Notes under the pieces: generated by a model
Told to the model about the DNA's origin: nothing
Seen by the model: the letters and a program-made list of their open reading frames with translations, nothing else
Database searches by the model: none
NCBI GenBank assembly: GCA_003650785.1
Contig: QMRW01000005.1
Span: 1-27,537 of the forward strand
DNA length: 27,537 nt
DNA from: Thermoprotei archaeon
GTDB taxonomy: Archaea; Thermoproteota; Thermoprotei; Thermofilales; B20-G17
Direction of reading: 5' to 3'
Part shown: piece after piece, positions 24,621 through 27,537 of the stretch
Position numbering within the stretch: position 1 is the first letter of the stretch
Layout of the letters: the number at the start of each line of letters is the position of its first letter
Position numbers and translations under genes: made by a program

Positions 24621-24724
24621 TGCTTATATACTCACCTACAATCACATGTGTACGAAAGATAATTTCTGACTACTTTATCTATAATTATTAGGTGAAACTT
24701 CTAGTAGTTAGTGTTCACAGTTAA

Positions 24725-25774
24725 CTACGAGATCTCCTTCTTTATAATGTATCCTGATCCATATTCTGTCGTACCAAGTACTACCCTGTAATACGTCTTA
24801 TTTGTATCAACCTCAGTGACAAGCTCTAATTTACCCCTGAATACCACTCTATCTCCACTATCAGCCAGATCACAGAAGAGACCCTCATAGGATACTATCT
24901 CCCTTACGTCATCTACTGATACACCTCTGTAGACTACTACATCCTCTACCTTATACACAGCTGGGAGAAATATGGACTCTTGAGAGGAGGATATAGTAGC
25001 CTCCCCTTCAATAGATCCTACATGGTGGTAGATTTTATCTCCATACTTTTCCCTAATATCAAGGTCACTCCTTATGGGATGTACGGAGAACATCCTACCC
25101 TTATAGACTCCATAGTTCCACCTCCTCTTGGCTATGGTTCTGAGAATACCCTCTGGTAAATTGAATTCTCTAGATCTTCTTCTGCACCACTCTAAAATGT
25201 ACTTTTTGCCCTGCGGTCTAATCTCCTGAATACCGCGTTTCAGTATTTCTCTAAGCCTTAGTGCCTCCTCTAGTCCATATACTGTCATGTCTATATCGGA
25301 TATCTCTGGATTATGTATTCCTAGAAGTATGGATCCAGTAATACCCATTCTATCTAGTTGTACTCCAGCTTCTCTAGATATGAGCTTAATGAGTTCTAAA
25401 GCCCTCTCTTCAAGTATATCTCTAGGCCCTCTCTCCATAATCTCACACAATTTGAGTTCAGGGAGGTAGTACTTCTTCACATAGTCCTCGGGTACCATAG
25501 AAAATTCTATGTCTCTTACTCTACAGTAATGAATATACTGTGGATACTTTTCTCTGAGAAACTTGAAAGTATCCTTGACGTTTAGTACATGGTATCTCTT
25601 GAGTATTCTTCTATACTTGAGCGTACCCCTACTCCATATACTCTCAGATGCCTCAGTCTCAGGTATATACTTTAAGTAGGCTGTGTACATACCCGGTGGG
25701 TGTAAGTAGCCTACAACGCAGAACATGAAGCCCTCTATAGTTTCGATGAAGTCCCTATCTCTTATAGACCTCAA
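24725..25774 (-). CDS. Predicted nucleotidyltransferase of the COG2413 type
   Basis: The 349-residue protein has a nucleotidyltransferase core in the middle: GITGSILLGIHNPEISDIDM, with Gly147-Ser148 and the metal-binding Asp160 and Asp162. The amino part, IRDRDFIETIEGFMFCVVGYLHPP (4-27) then TAYLKYIPE, matches the archaeal conserved family COG2413, whose function is not established. The carboxy part (270-349) is beta-rich, with VVYRGVSVDDV and VFRGKLELV. The start is TTG at 25774, one base after the stop codon of the DUF106 gene, and the DFIETIEG segment needs this early start. The tight linkage suggests one transcript with DUF106. RNA modification or ligation is possible, but this is inference. 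Confidence 0.78.
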   Translation of the reverse strand: MRSIRDRDFIETIEGFMFCVVGYLHPPGMYTAYLKYIPETEASESIWSRGTLKYRRILKRYHVLNVKDTFKFLREKYPQYIHYCRVRDIEFSMVPEDYVKKYYLPELKLCEIMERGPRDILEERALELIKLISREAGVQLDRMGITGSILLGIHNPEISDIDMTVYGLEEALRLREILKRGIQEIRPQGKKYILEWCRRRSREFNLPEGILRTIAKRRWNYGVYKGRMFSVHPIRSDLDIREKYGDKIYHHVGSIEGEATISSSQESIFLPAVYKVEDVVVYRGVSVDDVREIVSYEGLFCDLADSGDRVVFRGKLELVTEVDTNKTYYRVVLGTTEYGSGYIIKKEIS

Positions 25775-25775
25775 G

Positions 25776-26237
25776 TTAAATTCTCCCTCTTTTAGCCATG
25801 TACTTTGGAGGTGGTATAGGTGATCCGATTAATCTATTGGCTAGTGGAAAACACCATAGAGCATTTATGAAGTACCACCAGTATAGATTTAATTTGAGTA
25901 GAAGAAGTGGCATCAATATGTAGGATTCCTGAGAGAATGTGTTCGACATTAACCACATTCCAACTATAAAGATAAATGTATTTAGGATGTAGACTTTAAA
26001 CTTCTCCATATCTAGATCGCTTTTAGCTCTGTCCACCATGCTCTTCCTCTTCATAACCCTGCGGTATAGCTTTCTATCTTTAGTCCTTACCGCTTTCTCT
26101 CTCATTTCATTCCACCTCTCTATAATCTCAATACACCTCTCTACTTTTTCCTTATTCACTATAAGCCTACTCGCTATCGAGGTGATTAGAGCTAGTGCGA
26201 AAACCACTACAGGCATATATATTAAGTCTAGCTTCAT
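25776..26237 (-). CDS. DUF106 / EMC3-TMCO1-like membrane insertase protein
   Basis: Archaeal DUF106 proteins belong to the Oxa1 superfamily with YidC, EMC3, TMCO1 and Get1, and help insert membrane proteins. The 153-residue protein has a first membrane segment (8-27), a charged coiled-coil loop from about 28 to 80 (VERCIEIIERWNEMREKAV, KLYRRVMKRKSMVDRAKSD) and then two or three hydrophobic segments (84-105, 110-125, with Trp-rich WWYFINALWCFPLANRLIG), the hallmark arrangement. It ends PIPPPKYMAKRGR. The ATG at 26237 is preceded by GAGGGTCC. Its stop lies one base before the TTG of the COG2413 gene, so the two are likely one operon, in reach of SppA-type envelope functions. Confidence 0.87.
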   Translation of the reverse strand: MKLDLIYMPVVVFALALITSIASRLIVNKEKVERCIEIIERWNEMREKAVRTKDRKLYRRVMKRKSMVDRAKSDLDMEKFKVYILNTFIFIVGMWLMSNTFSQESYILMPLLLLKLNLYWWYFINALWCFPLANRLIGSPIPPPKYMAKRGRI

Positions 26238-26435
26238 CGGACCCTCTTACCTCCACCTCCCTTTCATTGAAAGAAGTAGAATACTTATATCTTGTGGGAT
26301 AAGCTCTTCTTCTCCTAGTCCTTTTAATTATCTCTCACAGGAAATTTCACCGTCATTGCCTCGTTACTCGGTGATGATAGTAAAAGTTGAGTTCTAGTAG
26401 TGGGGATAGAGGGTGAGGTGAAAATTTAATTAGAG

Positions 26436-26446
26436 ATTATATAAAC
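26436..26446 (+). promoter_or_regulatory. TATA box and leader for surface paralogue B
   Basis: ATTATATAAAC lies about 23 bases before the ATG at 26464, and AAGGTAGG sits between them, so the transcript has either no leader or a very short one. Confidence 0.4.
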
Positions 26447-26463
26447 TTAAAGGTAGGATTATC

Positions 26464-27537
26464 ATGAAAACGAGATATTTGCTCTTAATACTAGTGCTCG
26501 TTATATCCATGCTCGTACTGGCGATACCTAGGAGTAGAGAGCAGGTTGAATACGTATACTATGGATACGTACCATGGAACATATACCAGGTCAAACCGAA
26601 GTACATCTATCCCCGTGAGCATGAGGCCGCGATCATCGATGAGGAGAGTGTTAGATCCAGCGCTCTATTAGTTGTGATAGGTAATCATGAGGATACTCGT
26701 GTGAGAGTCTATAGACTACCCTTGGAGTTGATTGATGAGTTCACCCTGGATAAGATGGATTATAGGAAGATAAGGCTTCCAAATGCTACCTTTTTCAAGG
26801 TGGTTACATCAAAACCAGCGACAGTAATGTTGATGGGTGGTGCACCCCTAGATAACTGGCCTGAGAAACCACCAGAGAAGTGGCCAAATAGGGCCAACAT
26901 ACCCATATTCCTGATAAGTACTGAGGGTACCTATGTGGGTAAGGAGTTCATCTTCCTAGCAACATGCTACACAACCCCACCAGGATGGGATGGTGGAACC
27001 TTCAGAGTCTACGCTCTAGAGGACTCTGAGGTTAGGCTATACGATGAGAAGGGTAAGATAGTAGCTAGTTTCAAGCTAAGAGCTAATGAGGTTAAGTGGC
27101 TTCCACTTAAGGGATTTAGGATATATAGACTGGTGTCTACTGGAAATATTATGGCCTGTACGTGTGCACTTAGAATCAACTACCCCATGTTCTACCCAAC
27201 CCCAACTGGTGGATTTGTGGGTAAGGTATTCTACGGCCCCTTTGCAGATAAATTCGAACCCGAGTGTGCTTGGAAGTACATAATTACTAGTGTTGAGGAT
27301 ACTAAGGTTAAGCTCGTGGACTTGGATAAAAGACTTGTACTAGGTGAGGTGAAGGTTAAGGGTGGGGAGAAGGTTGAACCCACAAAGATCAGTTTGAATA
27401 TGTTCATAGAATCCGAGAAGCCAATAGTAGTCCTAATGGGTGACTGGTTCATATCCACTGGAGTCACCTTCATGGGCTTGAGAGCAGGACAGACAGCATG
27501 CATATACATACCAGAAGGAGAAGCATACCTATTCAGC
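26464..27537 (+). CDS. Secreted surface protein (paralogue B), 3' end cut by the window edge
   Basis: The frame is open for 358 codons to the last base. The start MKTRYLLLILVLVISMLVLA is a signal sequence or anchor. The rest parallels paralogue A closely: EYVYYGYVPWNI vs EYIYYGHIPWNI, INEFTIDRMKY vs IDEFTLDKMDY, KPATVMLMGG in both, GYVGKEFIFL vs TYVGKEFIFL, VSTGNIMA vs VSTGHVMV, and GQTACIYIPEGEAYLF vs GQTAKILIPEGEAYLF. By alignment about 115 residues with a membrane anchor would follow outside the window. The two share perhaps 35 % of positions. G+C is about 47-52 % in sampled lines versus 35-42 % in neighbours, and CGT occurs among arginine codons, so expression selection or recent gain is possible. 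Confidence 0.85.
   Translation, partial: MKTRYLLLILVLVISMLVLAIPRSREQVEYVYYGYVPWNIYQVKPKYIYPREHEAAIIDEESVRSSALLVVIGNHEDTRVRVYRLPLELIDEFTLDKMDYRKIRLPNATFFKVVTSKPATVMLMGGAPLDNWPEKPPEKWPNRANIPIFLISTEGTYVGKEFIFLATCYTTPPGWDGGTFRVYALEDSEVRLYDEKGKIVASFKLRANEVKWLPLKGFRIYRLVSTGNIMACTCALRINYPMFYPTPTGGFVGKVFYGPFADKFEPECAWKYIITSVEDTKVKLVDLDKRLVLGEVKVKGGEKVEPTKISLNMFIESEKPIVVLMGDWFISTGVTFMGLRAGQTACIYIPEGEAYLFS

Noticed and set aside
13965..24661. Shared 11-mer TACGAAAGATA at 13965-13975 and 24651-24661
   Set aside because: Several dozen chance pairs of this length are expected in a window this size, and the distance to TATA-like boxes differs.
24690..24720. Resemblance between the gaps at 19361 and 24691 (CTTCTAGT and GTTCAC pieces)
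   Set aside because: Short, gapped and in opposite orientation; not enough to call a repeat.
26355..26400. GTGATGA resembling box C of a C/D RNA
   Set aside because: No CTGA follows at the needed distance; only a short TCACCG/CGGTGA inverted repeat is present.
1..27537. tRNA, rRNA or CRISPR array
   Set aside because: No cloverleaf with a GTTCRA loop, no rRNA motif and no regularly spaced repeat was seen when reading both strands.

Overview
The window looks like a hyperthermophilic archaeon of the Thermoproteota (crenarchaeal type). Signs seen in the sequence: short genes on both strands packed almost without gaps; TATA boxes 25-30 bases before start codons; leaderless or GGAGGTGAT-type starts; frequent TTG/GTG starts; heavy AGA/AGG/ATA codon use; and a gene set with RNase HII, SurE, archease, AMP phosphorylase, a GlmU-like sugar nucleotidyltransferase, EMC3/DUF106, a long zinc-type adenylate kinase, QueC/QueT, CofE and an MtrH homologue. 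I cannot name the species. Background G+C looks like 35-42 %, and CTAG is unusually common.

Layout. 1-480: end of an unknown gene (-). 628-1452: xylose-isomerase-like TIM barrel (-). 1613-2799: queT-queC pair (-) for import and synthesis of archaeosine precursors, with a 4-base ATGA overlap. 3079-4215: orphan polytopic membrane protein (-). 4447-5121: RNase HII (+), tail to tail with a HycI-type hydrogenase protease (-). 5801-7039: GlmU-like protein (-), divergent from a PHP phosphoesterase (+), which ends tail to tail with CofE (-). 8819-9661: regulator with three tandem HTH units plus a winged helix (+). 9709-12931: AMP phosphorylase then a SppA fusion (-).

12932-14017 has no intact gene. 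It holds a G+C-rich, multiply frameshifted gene remnant (about 13.1-13.83 kb) with a CPxCG motif between helical segments, then a strong stem-loop. Next comes the most interesting cassette: unknown gene, mtrH, unknown gene (14018-16100, +), a solitary methyltransferase subunit with no Mtr subunits or corrinoid protein beside it. 16342-18076: Gfo/Idh/MocA oxidoreductase and a lone class I glutamine amidotransferase (+), tail to tail with SurE (-).

19079-19297: a tiny zinc-finger gene (+). Then follow a large secreted, membrane-anchored surface protein (-), archease (+) tail to tail with adenylate kinase (-), an ECF-like membrane protein (-), a wHTH-CitG-like pair (+), and a DUF106-COG2413 pair (-). 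The window ends inside a second surface protein (26464 onward, +), a paralogue of the first with clearly higher G+C.

Together: nucleotide salvage (AMP phosphorylase, SurE, adenylate kinase, amidotransferase), coenzyme and one-carbon chemistry (CofE, MtrH, HycI, CitG-like), RNA maturation (archease, QueC/QueT), envelope biogenesis (SppA fusion, DUF106, surface paralogues, GlmU-like). No rRNA, tRNA, CRISPR array or intact insertion sequence was recognised.
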